The notes under the pieces: generated by a model
Seen by the model: the letters and a program-made list of their open reading frames with translations, nothing else
Databases searched by the model: none
What the model was told of the DNA's origin: nothing
Shown here: in pieces, positions 1-8,466 of the stretch
Position numbering within the stretch: the first letter of the stretch is position 1
Layout: the number at the start of each line of letters is the position of its first letter
Translations under genes and position numbers: made by a program
Source: GCA-2737725 sp965229355
Lineage (GTDB): Bacteria > Pseudomonadota > Alphaproteobacteria > Rhodospirillales > Rhodospirillaceae
Reading direction: 5' to 3'
Assembly: GCA_965229355.1 (NCBI GenBank)
Contig: OZ245869.1
Coordinates: forward strand, 1,860,001 to 1,924,000
Length of the DNA: 64,000 nucleotides

Positions 1-1265
1 ATCAACGCGGTGACGTCTTGCATTTCTGCGGCGGGGCGTGGCTGCTTGAACATTTCAACCGGGAAGAAGCGCATGCTGTCTTGCATCGCCAGTGCTGGGG
101 CAAAACAGTTCAGCGCCAATGCAATTGTGGCCACGCTTATCATCAGGGGGCTGCGTGCGCCCTGATTTTGACGTCGCCACCGGCTGAGGAATGCCAACGC
201 CACAGCAGTTGCAAATCCACCCAGTGCAATCACTTGTGTTGATGTGGTGGTGGCGCATGTCTCGCAGCCAGGGGTGCGCAAAACGACAATGCCAATCAGT
301 GCGAATGCGAGATAGTAGGGGATCACCCACAGAATGTAGGGCCCGCTTAAGGTCAGGCCGAACATCAGAACGCACATAAAAATAAGGCCGCTATAGGGGA
401 ACAGTACGCCGTCGATGGCATCTTGTGCCAAACGCATCATGGACCATTCCGCCCATACCGGCGCGCCTACAGGTGGCGTGCCCAGCAGGTTCATCACAAA
501 AGCGGCGGGCGGCTGGTGAAGCAGATAAGCTGTGAAAGGTTCTGGCAATGTATAAATCGCGCCTGCGATGAGAGCAGTTGTCGTCGCGATCAGGATGGCG
601 GCATGCATCAAATGCGCACGACCGACAGCCGCCACCAATAAAATCGCCAGTAAAGCGGCGGCGATCCACATACTGCTGCTCGTTAAGACCAAGACGGCCA
701 GAACCAAGCCCATCAATACGGTGAATGGCGGCTTTGATCGGCCCAGGCTCAGCATCAGCAGCCATATGCCCAGCAAAAATACGAACGCGACAAAGGCATT
801 GGGGCTAGCGGTGCTAAAGCTGTACGATACAGCAGGTGTGCCGAGGTATATGAATGTCGCGGCGGCTGCCGCCAGCGTATTGGCTGTTAATTTGCGGCAC
901 AGGTAAAACAGCAAGCCGCCGTTGATGACACCCAGCACGACCATGGCAATACGTGCATTGACAATCGATAGGCCCACAAATTTTTGCAGCGCGCCCAGCG
1001 CATAAGCGTAACCGGGTAGCATGGTGGCTGTATCGCCGTTGCCGAATGGCTCCACCGCGCCGGTGATGTACCACCAGCTTTTGATGACAAAGCCGACTTC
1101 CTCGAAATCCAGATGGCCGTTCATAATCGCGTTTGAGGCCACAGCCGCATACGCACCCAACCCCGCAATCAGCAGAATGATGGCCGGGATTAATCCGGGT
1201 GTCCGCGTGGGCTTTGGAGACGGCTCCGCGCCGCGGCTCGCTGGTCGACGTCGCGGCACGGTCAT
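1..1265 (-). CDS. GT-C (GT39-like) membrane glycosyltransferase, 3' end outside window
   Basis: The frame is open from an ATG at 1265 to the window edge, about 421 codons without a stop, so the C-terminus is missing. After a basic proline-rich N-terminus come many hydrophobic helices. The first periplasmic loop has acidic residues (DFEE) followed by a segment like YALGALQKF and an NARI motif, the pattern of dolichyl-phosphate-mannose or ArnT-type GT-C transferases that use a polyprenyl-phosphate sugar. GGAGG lies only 2 nt before the ATG but 8 nt before a GTG two codons later, so translation may begin at that GTG (1259). It is divergent from a second, similar membrane protein. The family is inferred from topology; the acceptor and sugar are unknown. 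Confidence 0.6.
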   Translation of the reverse strand, partial: MTVPRRRPASRGAEPSPKPTRTPGLIPAIILLIAGLGAYAAVASNAIMNGHLDFEEVGFVIKSWWYITGAVEPFGNGDTATMLPGYAYALGALQKFVGLSIVNARIAMVVLGVINGGLLFYLCRKLTANTLAAAAATFIYLGTPAVSYSFSTASPNAFVAFVFLLGIWLLMLSLGRSKPPFTVLMGLVLAVLVLTSSSMWIAAALLAILLVAAVGRAHLMHAAILIATTTALIAGAIYTLPEPFTAYLLHQPPAAFVMNLLGTPPVGAPVWAEWSMMRLAQDAIDGVLFPYSGLIFMCVLMFGLTLSGPYILWVIPYYLAFALIGIVVLRTPGCETCATTTSTQVIALGGFATAVALAFLSRWRRQNQGARSPLMISVATIALALNCFAPALAMQDSMRFFPVEMFKQPRPAAEMQDVTAL

Positions 1266-1444
1266 AGCCTCCGGAACACACAATTACCGGTTAAAACAAG
1301 AGACAGCGTCATGTCTAAATTCGTCACCCCAGACCATCGGTGAGCTGAATACGTAAAGAACGATTCACGTTTGCCGCTGGCCGTGCGACATTCTACCTGC
1401 TTTGCTGATTTTGCCAAGGAAACCCGTAACTTGCGGGTCATTTC

Positions 1445-2545
1445 ATGACGACAACCACACTTTCAGACGCACCCAGCACTCCCTCATTTGCTGTACGTGG
1501 TTCAGGCTATGCAATCGCGGCTGGCGTGGTTGTGTTGTTTGCCTTCTACGGCACGTATTTCGTGCAAATGCTGGTGATGCTGTCGCCAGAGCAAGTCGCT
1601 ATGGCCGAGGCCGCGCGTGGTGCGTCGGAAGCGGACAGCATGTATCCGTTTATCTTGAGCATCTGGCAGATTGTCGCTGGCCCTAGTCTGATCGCCGCCC
1701 GGACTCTCTCACTTTTGGCCAGTGTGTTGGCGATTGTCATTGCATTCAGCATCGCCCGCCGCCTCAGCGGCGACATGGTTATGGCAGCGTTCCTCGTGCT
1801 GCCGTTCGTGCTTTATCCGCCGTTGGTGGCGACCTGGGTCAGCGCGACGCCACATGCGCTCTTTTTGTTGTGCGCATTCGGGGCATTTGCGCTGTTGCAA
1901 CGCGCACCCCACGGCGCTGCTGTGCCGGGTGCGGGCGCGCTGGTGTTCATCGCCACGCTGTTGCATCCGCTTGGTTTGGTTGTCATGCCGGTATGGGCGC
2001 TGTTCATAGGCCTCATTCTGTATGATCGACGTGCGTTGGTGGTTTTTGCGTTTGCTGTCATCGCGGCGGTGGGCAGTCTTATCATCGGTTTGGGTGCTGT
2101 GGCCGACGCTGACGTCGCAGCCGCTGGCCACGACACAATTTTGAAAGCGTTAGCGCTACCCTACGCCATGGTGATTGTTGGTACGGGGTTAAGCGTCATC
2201 GCCGCCTTGTCGCGCCAAACGCGCAGTGCTCTGGGGCTGCGCAACACTTTGACTGTTTTAGCTGGGCCTGTTCTTGGCGCGGGCATTCTCTTGGCCGTAC
2301 ATGCGGCTGATGGTCTAACCGTGGGTCAGTTTGTGACGGCGGCGGGGTATGTGTTTCCGCTGGCCTTTTTAGCGCCCTGGCCACTGATTTACTGGGTGCG
2401 CCACGTGATGCCCCAGGTCAAAAACATCGTCGCGTGGATCAGCTTCCCGGTCATTATGTACAGCTGCTTCTGGGTGGTTTTAGGCCCCGTGGACCCACAT
2501 CGCTTCCCTTACAGTCATCGCCATATCGAGCAACCTCTGCCTTAA
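1445..2545 (+). CDS. Polytopic membrane protein, GT-C glycosyltransferase-like
   Basis: A 366-residue protein with roughly ten hydrophobic segments. An acidic first extracytoplasmic loop (residues about 44-62) follows the first helix, and a segment ARTLSLLASVLAIVIAFSIA at about 82-101 resembles the helix following the first loop of GT39/PMT-type proteins. The C-terminus ends in a short polar tail. No catalytic DE pair can be assigned with confidence, so function is tentative. It faces the other GT-C-like gene across a 179-bp divergent spacer, suggesting shared regulation and a joint role in sugar transfer on the periplasmic face. No clear Shine-Dalgarno sequence precedes the ATG. Confidence 0.55.
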   Translation: MTTTTLSDAPSTPSFAVRGSGYAIAAGVVVLFAFYGTYFVQMLVMLSPEQVAMAEAARGASEADSMYPFILSIWQIVAGPSLIAARTLSLLASVLAIVIAFSIARRLSGDMVMAAFLVLPFVLYPPLVATWVSATPHALFLLCAFGAFALLQRAPHGAAVPGAGALVFIATLLHPLGLVVMPVWALFIGLILYDRRALVVFAFAVIAAVGSLIIGLGAVADADVAAAGHDTILKALALPYAMVIVGTGLSVIAALSRQTRSALGLRNTLTVLAGPVLGAGILLAVHAADGLTVGQFVTAAGYVFPLAFLAPWPLIYWVRHVMPQVKNIVAWISFPVIMYSCFWVVLGPVDPHRFPYSHRHIEQPLP

Positions 2546-2842
2546 GGGTGGGTTTGCCCTAAATCATTGATTGCGAAGGCGTTTTAGACGCCCTTCAGAT
2601 CAATCGCGTGCTTTCTATCTAAGGCGCTGATTCTTAAGCTTTTTATTAAGCTCAGCGCGGCAAACTTATGGTCTGCCGTGAATATGCCATGAAGCTGGAC
2701 TCTGATGCTGCGATGGCGATAATACGCAGCACAACGGCGTCACGAACCGTTGCTTCCTTATTCACGGTTCTCACTGGTGCGCAAGCCAGCGGTGCTCCCG
2801 CTCGGCTGCGTCTGCAGTTTGCGTAATGAAAGCCGTTGAGAC
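2546..2842. other. Intergenic region before the subtilisin gene
   Basis: About 300 bp without a plausible gene. It holds a weak inverted repeat at 2575-2596 (GAAGGCGT against ACGCCCTTC, one bulge) that could end the upstream transcript but lacks a T-run, and a second short one near 2634-2650 (CTTAA against TTAAG). No convincing promoter hexamers were found. Confidence 0.3.
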
Positions 2843-4954
2843 ATGACCGTGAAATCGATCTTTCATTCCGTCGCGTTTGCTTTTGTCGCCGCCGTATTGC
2901 TGGCGCTGCCGACCCATGCCGCAGATGTTGAAAGTGCGCTGCGTGCCACGCAAGACGGCGCGCGGGCTCAAATTATTGTGCGCTTAAAGCAGCCGGCGGC
3001 CCGCGCCTGGAACAAAGCGCGCAGCGTAGCGGACCAAAAAGAAGTCGTGGAATCAGCGCTCAACACTGCGACACCAACGCTGGATAACTTAGGCATCAAG
3101 GTTGAAGCGCGGTTTGCGACGCTGCCTTACGTCAGCACCACGGTTGATCGCAAGCAACTGGTGAGCCTGCTGGAAAGTGCCGCGGTTGATGGCGTTTATC
3201 TAAATACCAAAGAACGCAAAGTTCAAACCACATCGTCTTCTGTCGAGCGCGCAGCGTTAGCCTCATCTGTGCCCTCAATTGATGTCGCGAATGCATGGGC
3301 TAAAGGCTACGACGGCCGGGCCACGACAATTGCCGTGATCGATGGTGGGTTTCGAACATCGCATCCCATGCTGGCGGGGCGTGTCATCGGCGAAGCGTGC
3401 TTCTCAGCTAACGATCCCACGTTCGATACTTACACGCGTTGTCCATCAGGCCAGACGCCACAGTTAGGTGCAGGCGCTGCATCGAACTGCCCGACAGGCA
3501 CACGCTGTGATCACGGGACACACGTTGCGTCGATTGCGATGGGAAATGATGGCACCAACTTCGGCGTTGCGCGCGAAGCGCGACTGTTGCCGATCGATGT
3601 GTTCTCAGAGGTTCGCTATGCGCCAGACTGTAGCCCTGATCCAGCACCCTGCGAACTCACGGACTCTCTGACGGTTTTGAAAGCGCTTGATTTCGTCAAT
3701 CAATCTGTAGCGCAGTTCAATATCGTTGCTGTGAACTTAAGCCTCGGTGGTCGTTCATATGAAGGTTATTGCGATACAGATCCGCGCCGTGAAGTCATCG
3801 ACATGCTGCGCTCAAAAGGCGTCGCGACCGTCGTAGCCACAGGCAACGAAGGCCAGTCCGCTAAAATCAATGCGCCGTCGTGCGTGTCCAGCGCCATTGC
3901 AGTCGGTGCGACCGACGATCAAACAGCTATCCCAGCCTCATCCAATCTGTCGTCAGCGACAGATCTGGTTGCGCCGGGCGTGAACATTCTGGCAGCGTCA
4001 GGCCAAAACAACGGTATGGTTCAACTTTCAGGAACATCAATGTCTGCACCCCATGTCGCGGGTGCCGTTGCAGTCATGCGCACTGCTTTTGGTTCCAAGG
4101 GCGTTGACGAGATTGAGCAGGCTTTAAAAGTCACTGGCCTGCGTGCATCGCGCGATGGTTCGACGTTCTATCCAAAAATCCAAGTGAACAAGGCGATCCT
4201 GCGTCTGCAAGGCCGTGATATTCGCAACTTTAATAACGTCACGACATCCGCCAGTGCCAGTGTGTTGGGTCAAGCCTTTGTGAGATTGCAGAATGATTCT
4301 GAGGCCGAAGGTACGGTCACGATCACATTGCGCGATTCAGATACGGGTAATGCCTTAGGGGTTTGGACCAGTCCATCCATTGCCCCACATGTATCGGTCC
4401 AATACGACCTTTCTATTCTTGAGCGCGAAGCGCGTTTAACAAACGCCAGCACTGCTATTGCGGCGCGTAAATTCTATAATCTCGATGTGGAAAGCACGAT
4501 GGCTGGCTATATGCAGCATATCGTATGGGCGCGCGGTGCGGGGGTGTTGAGCAATCTCACGGCCTGTGCGGATGGTTTGTCGAGTGAAAACAAATCGCTC
4601 ATCAACGTTCACAGTAAACTTGTCGAAGGCTACCCGTCGCATATCCGTGTTGTTAACACAGGCGTTGTGGCTGCCGCAGCGACGCTAACGTTCTATAACT
4701 CTGATAATGGCCGTATGCTGGGGACATACACGACGCCCGCCATCGCAGGAAATGGCTCGTCCGACCTACTGGTTTCGGCAATCGAAGCTGCAGTTCCTGC
4801 ATTGCAGGATGCAACTGCAGCAGGCGTAAACGCGATCTACCAATACAACGTTACGCTGAGTGGCATGTCAGGCTATTTGCAGCACGTTGTCGCCAACACA
4901 TATGGCGGAGTGTTGGTCGACATGTCAGCCAAATGTGATCTTGGCGTACGCTAA
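2843..4954 (+). CDS. Secreted subtilisin-family (S8) serine protease with duplicated C-terminal domain
   Basis: A 703-residue exported protease. Residues 1-26 form a Sec signal peptide ending in THA. Residues about 30-130 look like an inhibitor-type propeptide. The catalytic triad is visible: D167 (AVIDGGF), H224 (DHGTHVAS) and S399 (SGTSMSAPH), with oxyanion N335 in VATGNEG. Several cysteines in the catalytic domain (196-345) could form disulfides. After residue 455 come two related units of roughly 110-120 residues, each with a beta-rich half and a closing motif (MAGYMQHIVWARGAGVL and MSGYLQHVVANTYGGVL) followed by a Cys, so the tail is a tandem duplication. It ends 2 bp from the convergent GST gene. 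Substrate unknown; extracellular protein degradation is the likely role. Confidence 0.9.
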   Translation: MTVKSIFHSVAFAFVAAVLLALPTHAADVESALRATQDGARAQIIVRLKQPAARAWNKARSVADQKEVVESALNTATPTLDNLGIKVEARFATLPYVSTTVDRKQLVSLLESAAVDGVYLNTKERKVQTTSSSVERAALASSVPSIDVANAWAKGYDGRATTIAVIDGGFRTSHPMLAGRVIGEACFSANDPTFDTYTRCPSGQTPQLGAGAASNCPTGTRCDHGTHVASIAMGNDGTNFGVAREARLLPIDVFSEVRYAPDCSPDPAPCELTDSLTVLKALDFVNQSVAQFNIVAVNLSLGGRSYEGYCDTDPRREVIDMLRSKGVATVVATGNEGQSAKINAPSCVSSAIAVGATDDQTAIPASSNLSSATDLVAPGVNILAASGQNNGMVQLSGTSMSAPHVAGAVAVMRTAFGSKGVDEIEQALKVTGLRASRDGSTFYPKIQVNKAILRLQGRDIRNFNNVTTSASASVLGQAFVRLQNDSEAEGTVTITLRDSDTGNALGVWTSPSIAPHVSVQYDLSILEREARLTNASTAIAARKFYNLDVESTMAGYMQHIVWARGAGVLSNLTACADGLSSENKSLINVHSKLVEGYPSHIRVVNTGVVAAAATLTFYNSDNGRMLGTYTTPAIAGNGSSDLLVSAIEAAVPALQDATAAGVNAIYQYNVTLSGMSGYLQHVVANTYGGVLVDMSAKCDLGVR

Positions 4955-4956
4955 AA

Positions 4957-5625
4957 TTAACGCGTCACAATTTGTGCGCCGCTTTTAATCTTCTGATCGT
5001 GCCTCAACGAATCATCCGGGATCGGCACGTTGATGCCTTTTTGGCACGCGGGGCGTTCCGCCATGGCGTTGTTCCAGCGTTGTAAGTGTTCAAGGCCATC
5101 GATAGACGTGCCTGACCAATCGTAGGTGCGTACCCAAGCCCAGTTGGCAATGTCGGCGATTGAGTAATCGCCGCCTAGCCATTCTGCTTCGCCCAAACGG
5201 CGATTCAAAACTTCAAACAATCGGCGGGCTTCGTTTTGATAACGCTGGATGGCAGCAGGAATTTTTTCTGGGAAATAGCGATAGAATACGTTGGCCTGGC
5301 CCATCATGGGGCCGATGCCGCCCATTTGAAACATCAACCATTGCATTACCGCATAACGTGACTTGCCATCGGGCGGGAGCAAACGCCCAGTTTTTTCCGC
5401 CAGATAAACCAGAATTGCGCCTGATTCAAAAACAGCCAATCCGCCATCGTCATGATCAATGATCGCTGGGATGCGGCCATTCGGGTTGATTTTCAGGAAC
5501 CATTCTTCCTTTTGCTCACCCTTGGACAAATTCATGCTGCGCACTTTGTAAGGCAGGTGAAGTTCCTCTAAGGCAATAGAAACCTTATGCCCGTTAGGCG
5601 TGCGCTGCGTAAAAAGCTCGATCAT
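4957..5625 (-). CDS. Glutathione S-transferase, Nu-class/YfcG-like
   Basis: A 222-residue cytosolic protein with an N-terminal thioredoxin-like domain and an all-helical C-terminal domain. The start MIELFTQRTPNGHKV carries the T-P-N-G active-site motif (T9, N11) of YfcG/YghU-type transferases, which act as disulfide-bond oxidoreductases or transferases using glutathione. The cis-Pro region NGRIPAI and the ESGAI motif that binds the gamma-glutamyl group are present. Length is usual for the family. It is downstream of the small membrane protein gene on the same strand (19 bp gap), so the two may be cotranscribed. The true substrate cannot be told from sequence. Confidence 0.85.
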   Translation of the reverse strand: MIELFTQRTPNGHKVSIALEELHLPYKVRSMNLSKGEQKEEWFLKINPNGRIPAIIDHDDGGLAVFESGAILVYLAEKTGRLLPPDGKSRYAVMQWLMFQMGGIGPMMGQANVFYRYFPEKIPAAIQRYQNEARRLFEVLNRRLGEAEWLGGDYSIADIANWAWVRTYDWSGTSIDGLEHLQRWNNAMAERPACQKGINVPIPDDSLRHDQKIKSGAQIVTR

Positions 5626-5644
5626 GGAAAATCCGGAATATGGC

Positions 5645-6133
5645 CTAGCGTTTTTTGAAACGCCGACGCTGAGGTGAGCGGAAGACCGCTGATATAGGGA
5701 ATTTCAGCAATTCGTAAAGGGCAAAGCCGATGATGGCGCCGAGCAGGACATTGAGTGTGCTCACCATCGTGAGCGGCAGCGCTGGGACGAACAAATTTTG
5801 CGTGGCCTCTAAGACATCAGCATCGCCATAACGCCACAAAGCGTAGGGTCTGATCACCGGGATCGTATTTACAATGGCATTGTGCGTGTTGGCGCGCGCG
5901 GCAACTGCCGTTTTGGCTTCTGCTTCAAGTTCTTGGCGCACATTGGGGGCCATGGTTTGGTAGCGTACCCCGCCTTGCACATCTTTCAGGTGGGCCTGGG
6001 CTTCCGTGTACTGAGCATATGTCCGGGCGGAATACTGGGTGCTGAACGGCTCGATTTGCGATGCAGCCACGGCAAAGCAGGCCACAAAAATGGCGGCCAA
6101 AAATCGATCAAAAGCGCTTAAAATCCACTCCAA
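5645..6133 (-). CDS. Small membrane protein, DUF2937-like
   Basis: A 162-residue protein with a hydrophobic helix at about 7-27, a soluble central part rich in Ala, Glu and Gln (residues 30-110, probably helical), and a second transmembrane helix at about 118-140 followed by a very basic tail (RSPQRRRFKKR). This two-helix layout with a periplasmic helical domain resembles DUF2937 proteins, whose function is not known. It lies directly upstream of the GST gene and divergent from queA. Family assignment is from layout only. Confidence 0.55.
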   Translation of the reverse strand: MEWILSAFDRFLAAIFVACFAVAASQIEPFSTQYSARTYAQYTEAQAHLKDVQGGVRYQTMAPNVRQELEAEAKTAVAARANTHNAIVNTIPVIRPYALWRYGDADVLEATQNLFVPALPLTMVSTLNVLLGAIIGFALYELLKFPISAVFRSPQRRRFKKR

Positions 6134-6274
6134 GGCCCAAAACCCTAAGCTACTGATAAATAACGCATCATAACCAACGCTGGGGTTGCAGTCTCAACAT
6201 CTTCAGCCGTTTTGCAACGCCTGATCGTCTCGACTATAAGCAGGCCCGCGAAACACCCCCGATTCTTGAGCACG

Positions 6275-7306
6275 ATGCGTACCGAGCATTTCGACTTTGA
6301 TCTTCCCCCAGAGAGCATCGCATCCCGGCCCTTAACGCCTCGGGATGCAGCGCGGTTGCTCCATGTCAAAAGGGATGGCTGGGCAGACCGGATCGTGCGT
6401 GACTTGCCCACGCTGCTGCGTGCGGATGATCTCATGGTGTTCAATGACACACGCGTGTTGCCGGCGCGATTGTTTGGCCATCGCGGCGTCGTGCCAGTTG
6501 AACTGCTGCTCCACCGCGCGATTAGCGCCGATACGTGGGATGTGTTTGCGAAGCCCGGCAAGCGCTTGAAGTTGGGCCAAACAGTCGACCTCGAAGGTGG
6601 CTTAACAGCTGAGGTTTTAGCCAAAAGCGAAGATGGTTTGGTGCGTGTGCGCTTCAGCCAAAGCGGGACTGACCTTATTCAAGCGTTTCACAACACAGGT
6701 CATATGCCGCTACCGCCTTATATTCGTCGTGCCGATGACGCACAGGACCGCAGTGATTATCAAACCATCTACGCCAAGCATGATGGTTCGGTGGCAGCCC
6801 CCACGGCGGGCTTACATTTTACGCCAGAGCTTTTGGCCGCGATTGACGCAACGGGCGCCACGCGTACCCATGTCACCTTGCATGTTGGGGCAGGCACGTT
6901 TTTACCTGTGAAGGTCGACGATACCGATCAGCATGTCATGCACGCTGAGTGGGGCGAAGTGTCAGCGGATGTGGCCGCGCAAATTAACGCGACCAAGAAA
7001 AATGGCGGGCGCGTCATTGCTGTCGGCACCACATCATTGCGCACGCTTGAGTCGGCGGTGGCAGATGATGGCGTCATGCAGCCCTTTCACAAGGAAACGT
7101 CGATTTTCATCACGCCGGGTTATCGCTTCAAGGCGGTCGATGTGCTGATGACGAATTTCCATTTGCCTAAATCCACACTGTTTATGCTGGTCAGTGCTTT
7201 TGCAGGCCTTGAGCGGATGAAATCGACCTATGCGTACGCCATTCAAACGGGGTATCGGTTTTACTCCTATGGTGATGCATCGTGGCTTGAGAAAACCGAG
7301 TGCTAA
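6275..7306 (+). CDS. queA: S-adenosylmethionine:tRNA ribosyltransferase-isomerase QueA
   Basis: A 343-residue enzyme that transfers and isomerises the ribosyl moiety of SAM onto preQ1 at the tRNA wobble base (G34), giving epoxyqueuosine. Family signatures are clear: MRTEHFDFDLPPESIA at the start, FNDTRVLPARLFG, PTAGLHFTPELL, HVGAGTFLPV and FHLPKSTLFMLVSAFAG. An upstream extension to 6212 is open, but the conserved N-terminus begins at 6275. It heads the queA-tgt-queG cluster, overlapping the upstream in-frame extension of tgt, and is probably cotranscribed with both. The preQ1-synthesis genes are not in this window. Confidence 0.96.
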   Translation: MRTEHFDFDLPPESIASRPLTPRDAARLLHVKRDGWADRIVRDLPTLLRADDLMVFNDTRVLPARLFGHRGVVPVELLLHRAISADTWDVFAKPGKRLKLGQTVDLEGGLTAEVLAKSEDGLVRVRFSQSGTDLIQAFHNTGHMPLPPYIRRADDAQDRSDYQTIYAKHDGSVAAPTAGLHFTPELLAAIDATGATRTHVTLHVGAGTFLPVKVDDTDQHVMHAEWGEVSADVAAQINATKKNGGRVIAVGTTSLRTLESAVADDGVMQPFHKETSIFITPGYRFKAVDVLMTNFHLPKSTLFMLVSAFAGLERMKSTYAYAIQTGYRFYSYGDASWLEKTEC

Positions 7307-7323
7307 AAGAAAGTCGAGAACAC

Positions 7324-8466
7324 ATGAGCGCAGCCCGTTTTGAATTGATGGCCACTGATGGCATGGCGCGGCGCGGGCGTTTGCACACGGCGCATGGTGT
7401 TATGGATACGCCAGCCTTTATGCCTGTTGGCACCGCTGCCACTGTGAAAGGCATGTTCACGGATCACGTGGCTGGCACAGGCGCGCAGATGATTCTCGCC
7501 AACACCTATCACTTGATGCTGCGCCCCGGCGCCGAGCGCATCGCGAAGTTTGGTGGCGTACGCAAATTCATGGGTTGGAACGGTCCCATCTTAACGGACT
7601 CTGGTGGTTACCAAGTCATGTCGCTCGCGCAGCTACGTAAAATTGATGGTGGCGGTGTTACCTTCCAATCGCACATCGATGGATCGAAGCATTATCTGTC
7701 ACCTGAGCGGTCGATCGAAATTCAGCACCTGTTAGATGCGACGATTACGATGTGCTTTGATGAATGCACGCCGTATCCAGCGACCAAAGATCAAGTGAAC
7801 GAAAGCATGCAGCTTTCGATGCGTTGGGCCGAACGTAGTAAATCAGCATTCAAGCCCCGCGAAGGCTATGGCCTATTCGGCATTGTGCAGGGCGGCGTGC
7901 ATGCAGACTTGCGCGCTGAATCAGCTGCAAAACTACAAGCCATTGGCTTTGATGGTTATGCGATTGGCGGCTTGGCCGTCGGCGAGGGGCAGGAGTTGAT
8001 GTTCTCTACGCTGGATGTGACAACCCCGCATTTGCCGACCACGCATGCGCGCTATCTCATGGGGGTGGGCAAGCCTGGTGATTTAGTGGGTGCTGTTGCA
8101 CGCGGCGTTGATATGTTTGATTGCGTATTGCCGACGCGCTCGGGGCGCACGGCGCAGGCCTTCACGACGCGTGGGCCTTTGAATATGCGCAATGCCAAGC
8201 ACGCTGACGATCCGCGGCCTTTGGATGAGGCGGTGAACTGTCCGGCCAGCCGAAACTATAGCCGTGCTTATATTCATCACCTGATTCGCAGCGATGAGAT
8301 CTTGGGGCTCATGCTGCTCAGCTGGCATAATGTGGCCTATTATCAGCACCTCATGGCCCAAATCCGCGATGCCATTGCCGCCGGAACCTTCGCGCAATTC
8401 CAGAAAGACTTCGCCCTCGCTCAAGCCGGAGAGCAAGTTGGCGGCGAAGACGCCGATGCTGGATAA
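7324..8466 (+). CDS. tgt: tRNA-guanine transglycosylase Tgt, with a degenerate zinc site
   Basis: A 380-residue TIM-barrel enzyme that exchanges guanine 34 for preQ1 in tRNAs for Asp, Asn, His and Tyr. D92 (TDSGGYQVMS) and D266 (GVDMFDCVLPTR) are the expected catalytic aspartates, and NYSRAYIHHL is conserved. The usual zinc motif C-x-C-x2-C followed by His about 26 residues later reads V304-x-C306-x2-S309 with H335, so two of three cysteines are missing. I start it at 7324 (MSAARFEL) because homologues begin there; the longer frame from 7300 overlaps queA. Its end overlaps queG by 11 nt, consistent with translational coupling. Confidence 0.95.
   Translation: MSAARFELMATDGMARRGRLHTAHGVMDTPAFMPVGTAATVKGMFTDHVAGTGAQMILANTYHLMLRPGAERIAKFGGVRKFMGWNGPILTDSGGYQVMSLAQLRKIDGGGVTFQSHIDGSKHYLSPERSIEIQHLLDATITMCFDECTPYPATKDQVNESMQLSMRWAERSKSAFKPREGYGLFGIVQGGVHADLRAESAAKLQAIGFDGYAIGGLAVGEGQELMFSTLDVTTPHLPTTHARYLMGVGKPGDLVGAVARGVDMFDCVLPTRSGRTAQAFTTRGPLNMRNAKHADDPRPLDEAVNCPASRNYSRAYIHHLIRSDEILGLMLLSWHNVAYYQHLMAQIRDAIAAGTFAQFQKDFALAQAGEQVGGEDADAG

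Noticed and set aside
814..1281. 155-residue minus-strand reading frame rich in Cys, His and Arg
   Set aside because: It overlaps the long hydrophobic frame running from 1265 to the window edge, and its composition is that of a shadow frame.
6134..6274. Riboswitch (preQ1) before queA
   Set aside because: The spacer is short and shows no hairpin with the preQ1 aptamer pattern; queA-tgt-queG is also downstream of preQ1 and not a usual target.
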